Source of the DNA: Nitrincola sp. A-D6
GTDB taxonomy: Bacteria > Pseudomonadota > Gammaproteobacteria > Pseudomonadales > Balneatricaceae
Length of the DNA: 33,807 nt
Direction: 5' to 3'
Assembly (NCBI RefSeq): GCF_000764495.1
Contig: NZ_JRLB01000028.1
Span: 1 to 33,807, forward strand
The position numbers and the translations under genes were made by a program. The first letter of the stretch is position 1; each line of letters opens with the position of its first letter. A model generated the notes under the pieces. It had not been told where the DNA came from. It ran no database searches and worked only from the letters and a program-made list of their open reading frames with translations. Positions 26,061 through 33,807 of this stretch are shown piece after piece.

Positions 26061-27830
26061 CTATAACCCTGAAGACGTGCCATCTACTCCACCCTTACCA
26101 ACCAGTGCACGCAATTTATCTGTACCGACAGGGTCTTCTGCCAACATAGGCACAACGGCATAGCGAGCACTGAGTTCTGTTTGCACGCGCATTATTTCAG
26201 TAGCCTCTGTCGCGGCACGCGCAGCCAATAAAGGATGCTGAGTATCGGTAGCGGCCAGGCTCGAATTAACTACCCAGGCATAAGGCTGGATCTCTGCTCG
26301 TTGCAGGTCTTCCTGCAAACGTGCGGCTTCCAATACCGGCGTTGTTTCCGGCAGGGTTACGATAAGCACTTTGGTTTGCGCCGGATCCTGTAAACGCATC
26401 ATCGGTGTTACCATACGCGCACTGGATTCATTAGCATGGCGCATAATATCGCGATGATAAGAGCCAGTGGCATCCAGTAATAACAGAGTATGTCCAGTGG
26501 GTGCGGTATCCATCACCACAAATTTGCGACTGGCCTCTCGTAGGGTTCTGGAAAAGGCCTGAAATACTGCAATTTCTTCCGTACAGGGTGAGCGCAGATC
26601 CTCTTCCAGCATGGCACGGCCTTGAGCATCGAGACTGGCCCCACGTGATGCCATAATCTGATCACGGTAGCGTTGAGTTTCAACCGCAGGATCTATGCGA
26701 CTGACGCTGAGATTAGCTACATCGCCCGCCAGTGTGTCGTGAAGATGCGCCGCGGGATCAGTAGTAGTTAACAGAACCTCATGCCCGCGCATGGCCAGCT
26801 CTACCGCAACCGCTGCGGCGATGGTGGTTTTGCCAACACCGCCTTTACCCATGGTCATGATAAGACCTTTACCCGCCTCTTCAAGGCCGTCAATCATCTC
26901 AGACAAGGAGGGTAAATCCGTCATAACCTGATGGCTGGCAGTCGCTTGTAACGTGTTGAGGGGCTGGTTCATTCGGCGTAAAGCATCGACACCCACAAGG
27001 TTTTCAGGGCGCAGATAGGTATAATGCCTGACCAGATTGGCAAGATCAGCATCCATGGCGTCAATAGCGCTACGCTCCCGATGGATCATACTGACAGCCA
27101 GTGCATCATCCAGGGCTTCATCAGGCATTAAGCCATTGATCGCCAACTGCTGATTACGAATGCCAATATCGGCCAATTCCCTATGCGTTCTGGCAGCTTC
27201 AGCCAATGAGCTGGTACGCGGCCTGGCCACCAGTATCATTCGGGTCATGTCCGCATTCGACAGGCTGTTTACCGCCGCCGCATAACGTTCACGCTGCTTT
27301 TCCAACCCCGCCAAAGGTCCCAGGCAGGATGCATCACCGCCGGTTTCCAGAAAGCCACTCCAGGCACCCGGCAGCTTAAGTAAACGGATGGTATGGCCGG
27401 TAGGGGCGGTATCAAAAACAATGTGATCATAACGCTCGATCAATTCAGGATCAGTCAGCAGTGCCGTGAATTCATCAAACGCAGCAATTTCTGTTGTACA
27501 AGCACCCGATAATTGCTCTTTGATGCTATTCAGAGCTTTTTCAGGAAGCGTGCTGCGAATAGGACCGATAATACGCTCTCGGTAGTCTTCCGCAGCGGCT
27601 TCTGGATCAATTTCCAGAGCTTCCAACCCGGACACCTGGCCAATTTGCGTGATGTGATTGCCTATGTCCGTACCAAACACCTGACCCACATTGGAAGCCG
27701 GGTCGGTACTGACCAACAACACCCGCAAGCCAGCATCCGCCAGATCAACAGCCGTCGCACAGGCTAAGGAGGTTTTACCTACCCCACCTTTGCCTGTAAA
27801 AAATACAAATTTTGGCAGGTTTTTAAACAT
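26061..27830 (-). CDS. arsA: Arsenite-activated ATPase ArsA
   Basis: A 589-residue protein made of two homologous halves. Each has a P-loop, GKGGVGKTS at 13-21 and GKGGVGKTT at 328-336, and a DTAPTGHT signal near 140 and in the second half. Cys111, Cys169 and Cys416, in GACTTEIA, DASCLGPL and SPCTEEIA, match the three cysteines that bind As(III) or Sb(III) in known ArsA. It energises arsenite export through the membrane pump. It starts just after arsD and is followed by the amidotransferase gene with five bases between. Length and all key residues are normal. Confidence 0.97.
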   Translation of the reverse strand: MFKNLPKFVFFTGKGGVGKTSLACATAVDLADAGLRVLLVSTDPASNVGQVFGTDIGNHITQIGQVSGLEALEIDPEAAAEDYRERIIGPIRSTLPEKALNSIKEQLSGACTTEIAAFDEFTALLTDPELIERYDHIVFDTAPTGHTIRLLKLPGAWSGFLETGGDASCLGPLAGLEKQRERYAAAVNSLSNADMTRMILVARPRTSSLAEAARTHRELADIGIRNQQLAINGLMPDEALDDALAVSMIHRERSAIDAMDADLANLVRHYTYLRPENLVGVDALRRMNQPLNTLQATASHQVMTDLPSLSEMIDGLEEAGKGLIMTMGKGGVGKTTIAAAVAVELAMRGHEVLLTTTDPAAHLHDTLAGDVANLSVSRIDPAVETQRYRDQIMASRGASLDAQGRAMLEEDLRSPCTEEIAVFQAFSRTLREASRKFVVMDTAPTGHTLLLLDATGSYHRDIMRHANESSARMVTPMMRLQDPAQTKVLIVTLPETTPVLEAARLQEDLQRAEIQPYAWVVNSSLAATDTQHPLLAARAATEATEIMRVQTELSARYAVVPMLAEDPVGTDKLRALVGKGGVDGTSSGL

Positions 27831-27836
27831 GGATTT

Positions 27837-28215
27837 TTATTCCCCACAACAGGAGGTTTTAGTTTCGGATGCGCAGCAAGTCGACTTCTGTTGGTTGTTA
27901 ACCTGGCCCTCTGTGCTGATATTGCCCCATAAGCCAGTTGCTGCGCGACGGATAACAGGCTTTACAGACCAGTCGATCATCGACAAGAATTGCGGGCAGA
28001 TCATCGCCCCCAGAGGCTTGCATCAGGCTGTTAATCTCTTCGTTGTTAATAAACTCGGCAGGCTCCTGACTCAGGTTAATGCGTCGAACGGATATTCCCT
28101 GGCTTTTTAACCAGTCCAGGTCGGCAGCAAAATCTACCAGCTGCTGATTAACATCAGTGCCACATACGCCGGTAGAGCAACACATGGGTGGGTCATAAAC
28201 GGTAATTTGTGTCAT
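27837..28215 (-). CDS. arsD: Arsenic metallochaperone ArsD, frameshifted near 3' end
   Basis: The N-terminus MTQITVYDPPMCCSTGVCG has Cys12, Cys13 and Cys18, the As(III)-binding set of ArsD, which hands arsenite to ArsA. The annotated frame stops at 27898 after 105 residues, with an odd end after CYPSR. In another frame the DNA continues as NNQQKSTCCASETKTSCCGE and stops at 27837-27839, the Cys-pair tail of longer ArsD proteins. Two missing bases, near 27942 and 27930, would give YPSRQQLAYW and one frame of about 126 residues; a single extra base is the other option. The corrected stop is six bases before arsA. The tail assignment is fairly secure; the exact repair is not. Confidence 0.85.
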
Positions 28216-28257
28216 CAGATAACATCCTATTCAATATATAATCAATGTTAATCAATA

Positions 28258-29064
28258 TTAACCAAGCGTGTTTGGCACGATCAGAACAGCACAATGCGCT
28301 TCACGGGAAATGGCCTCAGCGCTACTGCCAAGCACAAACTCCTGAATAGGGTTGCGCCCGCGTTTGCCGATTACAATCAAATCGGCTCCCTCATGCTTAG
28401 CTTCAGAGACGATGACACGACGTGGATCGCCGTTAAGAATTTTTGTTTCCAGTCCCTCTATGCACCCGGCAAGCTTGTCCAAATGGCTCTGCGCATCGGC
28501 AATTTCACGCTCGCAACCCTCTGATGCACAGGCAGCAGTCACGGCCATACATCGTTGAAAGCGCGGAGCAAGCCTACCGGTCAGAGTTTCAGCACCCGCA
28601 ACCAGGCTGGAGCCATCTGTCGCCAGCATCAGAAGATCAAAATCTGTGCTAATCTGGTCTTCGGCAACAGGCTCAAGCCACAGTGGACATTTAGTCAGTC
28701 GGGCTGCATCCAGTGCCGTACTACCGAGAAAAAACTCATGCAGGCGATTGTGGCCCCTGCAGCCCATTAGCAGTAAGTCTGCCTTCAAGGTTTGGGCTGT
28801 CTCGGTAAGCACAGCACCGGGTTCACCACTGAGAACCCGGCTATCAACATTCACCCCCAAAGAACTCAAGTCACTGATCAATTCAGCCAGTTTTGCCTCA
28901 TAGTAAGGCCGGTGAGTTTCTTCAGGCGTAGCCGGATAGCGTGAGCTGAGAACATAGATCAGTGTCATCTGCTCAGCTCCCCAGGCAGAAAGGCTTTCGA
29001 GTCGTTGTTTGAGTAAAGGCCAAGCTGGAGAAAAATCTACAGCGACCAAAATATGTTTAAACAT
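28258..29064 (-). CDS. Tandem universal stress protein (UspA x2)
   Basis: A 268-residue protein with two Usp domains (about 1-135 and 143-265). Each ends with the ATP-binding loop: GCRGHNRLHEFFLGST and GKRGRNPIQEFVLGSS, followed by a C-terminal strand (KCPLWLEPV, HCAVLIVPN). Both loops are intact, so ATP binding is likely. AAGGAG lies at a good distance from ATG 29064. It sits between acr3 and arsD in the ars operon, with gaps of 57 and 42 bases. A role in arsenic response is inferred from place only; the domain itself indicates general stress adaptation. Confidence 0.9.
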   Translation of the reverse strand: MFKHILVAVDFSPAWPLLKQRLESLSAWGAEQMTLIYVLSSRYPATPEETHRPYYEAKLAELISDLSSLGVNVDSRVLSGEPGAVLTETAQTLKADLLLMGCRGHNRLHEFFLGSTALDAARLTKCPLWLEPVAEDQISTDFDLLMLATDGSSLVAGAETLTGRLAPRFQRCMAVTAACASEGCEREIADAQSHLDKLAGCIEGLETKILNGDPRRVIVSEAKHEGADLIVIGKRGRNPIQEFVLGSSAEAISREAHCAVLIVPNTLG

Positions 29065-29121
29065 GCGTTGACTCCTTATATTCAGTTTTTTGAATGGCTA
29101 TCCATGCATAATTAGCATGAC

Positions 29122-30204
29122 TCAAGCCCCTGCCTTGTCCACAACAGGAAAATGATGACGTGTCTTGTTGGCAATACGCACCAGAGCCAACATCACTGGT
29201 ACCTCAACTAATACACCAACAACGGTTGCCAAAGCAGCACCGGATTGCAGGCCGAATAGCGCTATAGCGACCGCAACCGCCAACTCGAAGAAATTACTCG
29301 CACCGATCATCCCGCAGGGCCGCCACGTTATGCGGTAATTTCCAAGCTTTACACCAGCCATAGGCGATAAAAAAGATCAGAAATGTTTGAATAGTCAATG
29401 GAATAGCAATAAGTAAAATATGTAATGGATTAGCAACAATGACATCGCCCTGAAACGCGAATAACAGCACCAAAGTTATAATTAAACCTATCGGAGTAAC
29501 AGGAGCCAGGCGTTTCATAAATACGCCATCAAACCACTCAATACCATGACGCTGAATCACCCATCGGCGCGTCAGATAGCCTGCGCCCAACGGAATCACG
29601 ATATACAGCACGACGGACAGGATCACCGTATCCCAAGGCACCTGAATATTGGATACACCCAGCAAAAAAACCACGATGGGTGCGAAAGCAAACAGCATGA
29701 TCAAATCATTGATCGCTACCTGTACCAGCGTATAGGCGGCATCACCGCGGGTCAGATAACTCCAGACAAACACCATAGCGGTACAGGGCGCAGCTCCCAA
29801 AAGGATAGCCCCCGCCAGGTATTCACGTGCCATATCTTCAGGAATCAATGGTTCAAAGACCACCATCAGGAAAAACCAGGCAATGGCAAACATGGTGAAA
29901 GGCTTGATCAGCCAATTGACTGTCGTGGTGACTATCAGCCTTTAGGTTGACGACCCACACCGACGATGGAACTGAAATCTATCTGCAGCATCATCGGAAA
30001 GATCATCGCCCAGATGAGTATCGCTACCGGAATGGAGACCTGCGCATACTCGAAGCGTGACAGGGTTTCGGGAATAGCTGGCGCAAACTGACCCAGCAAT
30101 ATGCCCACCACTATCGCTAATGCTACCCAAAGCGTCAAAAAACGCTCGAATAGCCCCATACCTTCTACAGTGCTTGGAGCATCAGCGTTATCTTGAGCAT
30201 TCAT
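29122..30204 (-). pseudogene. acr3: Arsenite efflux pump ACR3, about three one-base indels
   Basis: An arsenite permease of the ACR3 (BASS) family with about ten helices. The N-terminal frame ends at 29935 after GVGRQPKG. The middle frame (about 29930-29310) has the conserved Cys in APCTAMVFVWSYLTRGDAAYTLVQVAINDLIM. The last frame has [21 protein letters not shown]. Adding one base near 29938 gives GRQPKG-LIVTTTVNWLIKPF. Adding two near 29311-29318 gives NVAAPA-MIGASN. All three restore about 361 residues, the usual size. No further damage is seen. Sequencing error seems the best reading, since arsD, arsA and arsR around it are otherwise good. Confidence 0.88.
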
Positions 30205-30256
30205 CTTGTCACTCCTGTTTTCATCAAATTGTCATAGATCATGGTGTAGAGTTTCA

Positions 30257-30607
30257 CTAAAAATTATTTGCTGCAGCAAAGCTGTCATCTAAACAAGATG
30301 CCAATGACTCGCACACATCCGGATGACCACCACAGCAGTCACGTGCCAAAAACTGAATCATTGTGCGCATATGACTTAAATCTGCTCGATAGATAATCGA
30401 ACGGCTCTGACGTTGAGAAATAACCAACCCCGCTTGTGAAAGCACCGACAAATGCGCCGACAGGGTGTTGTGCGGCACGTTAAGCTGTCTGGCGATCTCA
30501 CCCGCAGGCAAGCCGTCCGGTTCATGCTGAACCAGCAAGCGAAATGCCTTCAGACGAGTCTCTTGTGAAAGCGCTGCAAAACTCTCAATTGCATTCTTCA
30601 TATCCAT
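30257..30607 (-). CDS. arsR: ArsR-family arsenic-responsive repressor
   Basis: A winged-helix metalloregulator of about 116 residues. The DNA-binding part has ALSQETRLKAFRLL, LPAGEIARQLNVPHNTLSAHLSVLSQAGLV and a wing SRSIIYRAD. Cysteines near the end, in DCCGGHPDVC (about 91, 92 and 99 from this start), form an As(III) site of the C-terminal type, unlike the ELCVCDL helix of E. coli ArsR. I prefer starts at 30607 or 30601 (MDMKNA or MKNA), where the family begins and GGAAG lies upstream, over ATG 30643. It is the first gene of the six-gene leftward operon and diverges from the rhodanese gene. Confidence 0.93.
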   Translation of the reverse strand: MDMKNAIESFAALSQETRLKAFRLLVQHEPDGLPAGEIARQLNVPHNTLSAHLSVLSQAGLVISQRQSRSIIYRADLSHMRTMIQFLARDCCGGHPDVCESLASCLDDSFAAANNF

Positions 30608-30614
30608 ACTTCCA

Positions 30615-30643
30615 AGAATATGGACATATTGTTCCAGAGTCAA
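30615..30643 (-). promoter_or_regulatory. Candidate arsR promoter and operator
   Basis: Leftward TTGACT (30643-30638), a 17-base spacer and TATTCT (30620-30615) resemble a sigma-70 promoter. AATATG-GA-CATATT (30617-30630), a perfect inverted repeat, overlaps the -10 box and spacer, as expected for an ArsR operator. One difficulty is that a transcript from here would start almost at the ATG, so the mRNA would lack a leader or the start would be further in. Confidence 0.45.
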
Positions 30644-30676
30644 GTTTCTGTTAAATACTTACATGTATTAGGCTTT

Positions 30677-31075
30677 ATGGATTACACTCAATTTATGCAA
30701 TATATCACGGCTATTTTCACTGCGTTTTCGATCAGCTTACTGGCGCTGCCAGCACTGGCATTTGAGTCTATTGCCCCCTCTGCTGATGAGCTCAAAGCGA
30801 TGGATGTGCTGCTTATTGACATACGCGAGCCGCATGAATGGCAAGAAACCGGGATTGTTGAAGGTGCCATTCCCATTACCGCATCACGCCTCTTTTTGCA
30901 GGAGCTCGCCCCACTTCTCGATGATCGTCCTGTCGCCTTGATCTGCCGAACCGGTAACCGTACCGAGCAGTTATCCGGTTTGCTGGAACCGCATTTACAA
31001 CAACAAGTGATCAATATTGAAGGTGGTATCTTCAGATTGATGGCTGAAGGGTATCAACCGGTTCCTTTGGAATAG
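30677..31075 (+). CDS. Exported rhodanese-like domain protein
   Basis: A 132-residue protein with a signal peptide (TAIFTAFSISLLALPALAF, then ESIAPSADEL) and one rhodanese domain. DIREPHEWQETGIVEGAIPI and the active loop CRTGNRT with Cys90 are intact, so a sulfur-carrying cysteine is plausible. Its place is probably the periplasm. It diverges from arsR across a short shared promoter region. Rhodaneses often accompany metalloid genes; the sulfur acceptor here is unknown. ATG 30677 is chosen because it leads straight into the signal peptide. Confidence 0.88.
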   Translation: MDYTQFMQYITAIFTAFSISLLALPALAFESIAPSADELKAMDVLLIDIREPHEWQETGIVEGAIPITASRLFLQELAPLLDDRPVALICRTGNRTEQLSGLLEPHLQQQVINIEGGIFRLMAEGYQPVPLE

Positions 31076-31159
31076 ATCGATACAATGATCCCAGAGCTGA
31101 TCATACACCGCTTACAAACCAGATTTCCTGAGATGATACTATCTACTACCCTGATCTAT

Positions 31160-32485
31160 TTAACGCTCTCCAAGTGCATTCTGGATAGTCGCCACAATTG
31201 GCGCAAAGAAATAACTAATTAAGCGTCGGGTATCAGTTGTTACGAAGATCGTAACTGTCATACCGGGTCGGAGTGGAAAACGGTTAGTACCAAACTCAAG
31301 ATAATTCTCACTTGGTGATATACGTACTGGATAGTACCATTGACCATCTTGAACCTCACTCGAATCTGCCGCTATATCTAATATCTCACCCTGTAAAAAT
31401 CCAAATCGCTCTGAGGGATACGCATCAAGCCGTATGTTTGCTTGCTGTCCGACTTCCATAAAGCCAATGTCCTGGTTCGAAAATCTTCCTTCAACCTCCA
31501 CTTCTACCTCGGTTGGAACAATTCGAAGTAGCTCATTGCCCGCTTGAGCAACGCCACCTACAGTAAAGATTGCCAACTGATCAACTATTCCAGTGACTGG
31601 TGCTTTCAGATTAGCAGCCCCTACCCGACGTATTGCAACACGCTCCTGTTCAGCTAGGGTTGCTAAGCGCGCGTCAATCTGAGCCTTTCTGTCGAGCTGA
31701 GAGCTACGAAGATTGGCAATAATTCCCTGCCGCTCACTTTCAAGTGCAGTTCTTTCTGAAACCTTTTGTCTCAGTTCACTTAGGTAAACTTCTCTCTGCC
31801 TTTCTAGTTCGGTAAAAGCTTCCTGCACATCAAGGAATGCGAATCGGCTAATTGTTCCCTGTTCTAACAATCGTTCAGCTGCTTGTAAGCGTTCAGATTG
31901 AATATCAAGCATGGCGCTCACGTGCGCGACTTTAGCATTAGTTACCTCCTCGGAACTACGATAGCTTTCTACACGAGCATCGACCTGTTCTATTGATTTC
32001 AAGAAGCTGTTGATATTAGCTATAAGTAACTCACGCTGTTCTTCGGCAAAGGGATGTCTAGCTAATTCTGAAGGAACTGAATAGAGTCCAAGCGCTCGGT
32101 TGGTAAACCCCGCCATTTCTGGATTTACACCGAGCGCTTCTACCATAGCTTGAACCCGCGCCATTTCGATCTGTAAACGGCTCTTTTCTGCCTTTATAGT
32201 ACCTAGCTCAGAAATAGCGTCAGTTGGGTCAAACTCAATCAGCAACTGACCTTGTTCAACCAAGGTACCATTATTAATATGGATAGCAGCAATACGGCCT
32301 GAAAATTCCGGTTGAACAACCTGGACACGGCTGATTGGAAGGATTCGTCCTTGCCCTTTGGCTACAACTTCAATCTTAAAAACAAATGAGATAATTAGAA
32401 TAGTTACAAATACTAATATCGTTATAAGAATTGTCAGGTGAAGAGTGGGTGACTTAATATTCATCTGCTCAGAAGTAGTACTCAT
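31160..32485 (-). CDS. HlyD-family periplasmic adaptor of type I secretion
   Basis: A 441-residue membrane fusion protein. A single N-terminal helix lies at about residues 17-37, followed by GQGRILPISRVQVVQPEFSGRI (first lipoyl half). A long helical hairpin with high coiled-coil character runs from about 95 to 290, and the second lipoyl half and beta-barrel follow (LKAPVTGIVDQLAIFTVGG, FPLRPGMTVTIFV). It should link the inner-membrane ABC exporter to a TolC-like outer channel. The start overlaps the ABC gene stop by four bases. DNA here is more A/T-rich than in the hut region. No cargo gene is in view. Confidence 0.93.
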   Translation of the reverse strand: MSTTSEQMNIKSPTLHLTILITILVFVTILIISFVFKIEVVAKGQGRILPISRVQVVQPEFSGRIAAIHINNGTLVEQGQLLIEFDPTDAISELGTIKAEKSRLQIEMARVQAMVEALGVNPEMAGFTNRALGLYSVPSELARHPFAEEQRELLIANINSFLKSIEQVDARVESYRSSEEVTNAKVAHVSAMLDIQSERLQAAERLLEQGTISRFAFLDVQEAFTELERQREVYLSELRQKVSERTALESERQGIIANLRSSQLDRKAQIDARLATLAEQERVAIRRVGAANLKAPVTGIVDQLAIFTVGGVAQAGNELLRIVPTEVEVEVEGRFSNQDIGFMEVGQQANIRLDAYPSERFGFLQGEILDIAADSSEVQDGQWYYPVRISPSENYLEFGTNRFPLRPGMTVTIFVTTDTRRLISYFFAPIVATIQNALGER

Positions 32486-33807
32486 CCAAACGCCTCAAAA
32501 TCAACGATTTGATCTGGGTTCTCAAAAATTTCTGGATTATGTGTGATGATGATCAGCGTCACTTTCTGCTTTAATGCCTGAAGCTCAGCGGCCATACGGC
32601 GCTGAGATGCACCATCCAACGCACTCGTTGGCTCATCAAGAATAATCACCTTGGGAGTTCGGACCAGCGCTCTTGCAATAGCGACTCTTTGCCTTTGCCC
32701 CCCAGATAGTGCTGCTCCACGCTCTCCAACATCAGTATTGAGGCCAAATGGAAGTTGTGACACAAGGCTTTCAGCCGCCGAAATCCGAAGAGCTCGTTCG
32801 ATCACTTTGTCTGTTGCAGAGTCATCTCCTAATGTGAGGTTTTCGCGCAATGTACCGGAAAATAAGTAAGGCTCTTGAGGTACATAGGATATTTTTGTCC
32901 TAACGTCATGCGGCTCATATTGCGCGATATTTTCACCGCCCAGCATCACTTCTCCGGAATTGGGAAATTCAATTCCGGAGGCAAGCCGACCGAAGGTGGA
33001 CTTGCCTATGCCAGAAGGGCCTACAATAAGAGTCAGCGTGTTCGGCTCTGCTGTGAAGTTAAACTGATTTATGATGGGAACCGAGGGTATATAAGCAAAA
33101 TCCACATCACGAAACTCTAAAATACTTTTAATGTTTCCTGGTAGTTTTGGAAGGCTATTGAATGGTTCAACCGGAGTATTGACAATATCTCCTAAACGCT
33201 GTCGCGATACACGTATTTCCTGCCAACCTTCCCATAAACGAGCAAAGTTCTGAATCGGTCCCGTAACTTTTTCGGCAACCAAGTGAAATGCAATCAATTC
33301 ACCGAGTGTCAACTCCCCTGCAAAAACAAGATGTGCACCGAAATAGATGATGCTGATGGTGATTGCCTTTTGTACAATTAAAAGCAGTTTGTCGTTCCAT
33401 ATATTAAGAAGGCCAACGCGATAACTGGCATTCAAACTTGCCTGTAGTGTGTCATCAAGCCGCTGTAACATCTTGTTCTCGGCACTTAGCGCTTTGACGG
33501 CGGCAATACCAGATATATTTTCAACCATTTGGGTCTGATGTGCCGCACCAGCATCGAACTGAACTCGAAGCCTGCGACGAAGAAAAGGGCCAAAGCAGAC
33601 ATAAATCAAAACTTGTATGGGCAGTGCTACTAATATGATCAGCGTTAGCGGCACCGAAAGCATCAGTAAAACCGCAATGTAAATAAAAACGAAGATCAGG
33701 TCGAGGAGAACGCCTGTTGTGGTGCCTACAAGGAAAGCCCGTATTGTGTCTGTTTCGCTGATCCGAGCAAGGGTTTCTCCGACCGACCATTTCCGGAAAT
33801 GCCCCAA
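32482..33807 (-). CDS. HlyB-like ABC exporter, type I secretion (partial, 5' end outside)
   Basis: The last 441 residues of an ABC exporter. The membrane part from the window edge (HFRKWSVGETLARISETDTIRAFL onward) lacks its N-terminus, so any peptidase-like domain cannot be seen. The ATPase has Walker A GPSGIGKST, a Q-loop YVPQEPYLFSG, signature LSGGQRQRVAIARAL, Walker B VIILDEPTSALD and the switch His in ITHN. With the overlapping hlyD gene it forms the energised half of a type I secretion system. The first codon in the window (33807) is not a real start. Confidence 0.92.
   Translation of the reverse strand: MGHFRKWSVGETLARISETDTIRAFLVGTTTGVLLDLIFVFIYIAVLLMLSVPLTLIILVALPIQVLIYVCFGPFLRRRLRVQFDAGAAHQTQMVENISGIAAVKALSAENKMLQRLDDTLQASLNASYRVGLLNIWNDKLLLIVQKAITISIIYFGAHLVFAGELTLGELIAFHLVAEKVTGPIQNFARLWEGWQEIRVSRQRLGDIVNTPVEPFNSLPKLPGNIKSILEFRDVDFAYIPSVPIINQFNFTAEPNTLTLIVGPSGIGKSTFGRLASGIEFPNSGEVMLGGENIAQYEPHDVRTKISYVPQEPYLFSGTLRENLTLGDDSATDKVIERALRISAAESLVSQLPFGLNTDVGERGAALSGGQRQRVAIARALVRTPKVIILDEPTSALDGASQRRMAAELQALKQKVTLIIITHNPEIFENPDQIVDFEAFG

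Noticed and set aside
31085..31104. ATGATC/GATCAT inverted repeat after the rhodanese gene as terminator
   Set aside because: The stem is only six weak pairs and no T-run follows.
1..33807. CRISPR array, phage or integrase-bearing element
   Set aside because: No regularly spaced repeats, integrase, transposase or phage structural gene was found; the tRNA-Phe has no repeat of its 3' end that I could see.

Overview
The window looks like chromosomal DNA of a Gram-negative bacterium, most likely a marine or environmental gammaproteobacterium of Oceanospirillales/Pseudomonas-like type. This rests on gene content (hut operon with HutC, gamma-glutamyl polyamine pathway, ArsJ/GAPDH, HlyB/HlyD-type exporter) and on ordinary Shine-Dalgarno starts; the genus cannot be fixed from the sequence alone.

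Layout. (1) 1-1750: an MFS transporter and tRNA-Phe. (2) 1752-6672: agmatine and putrescine catabolism, with aguA, aguB and a puuB-type oxidase on the minus strand and a puuC-type dehydrogenase diverging from them; a small alkyltransferase-like DNA repair gene follows. (3) 7067-13395: histidine utilisation operon hutI-hutG-hutU-hutH, with its repressor gene hutC upstream and two TGTATATACA operator-like sites between hutC and hutI. (4) 13412-18561: a second gamma-glutamyl polyamine block, with puuA and puuB leftward into hutC and puuD and a second puuA rightward. (5) 18626-18793: a 168-bp palindromic MITE-like element marking the switch to (6) 18790-31075, an arsenic/metal island. The island holds arsH; an AhpD-like protein, an ECF sigma factor, an exported protein and a CDF metal exporter; the GAPDH-ArsJ arsenate-detoxification pair; a thioredoxin-type arsC coupled to a small CC-motif protein; the operon arsR-acr3-usp-arsD-arsA-class II glutamine amidotransferase; and an exported rhodanese. 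(7) 31160-33807: HlyD adaptor and HlyB-like ABC exporter of a type I secretion system, visibly more A/T-rich and cut by the window end.

How the genes work together. AguA and AguB turn agmatine into putrescine. PuuA glutamylates it, PuuB oxidises it, PuuC oxidises the aldehyde and PuuD removes glutamate to give GABA. The hut genes take histidine to glutamate. In the island, arsenate can be handled in two ways. GAPDH makes 1-arseno-3-phosphoglycerate for ArsJ to export, or ArsC reduces arsenate to arsenite, which ArsD passes to the ArsA ATPase beside the Acr3 pump. ArsH handles organoarsenicals.

A striking property is repeated single-base indels. puuC, hutG, puuD, the second puuA, the glutamine amidotransferase, arsD and acr3 all carry frameshifts, mostly one base missing from a short G/C run, plus one extra base in a T8 and an A7 tract. 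In each case the protein is family-like on both sides of the shift. I think most are sequencing or assembly errors rather than gene decay, but the raw sequence cannot settle this. The most interesting biology is the glutamine amidotransferase as last gene of the ars operon, the CC-motif protein coupled to arsC, and the sigma factor/AhpD/exported protein/CDF block.
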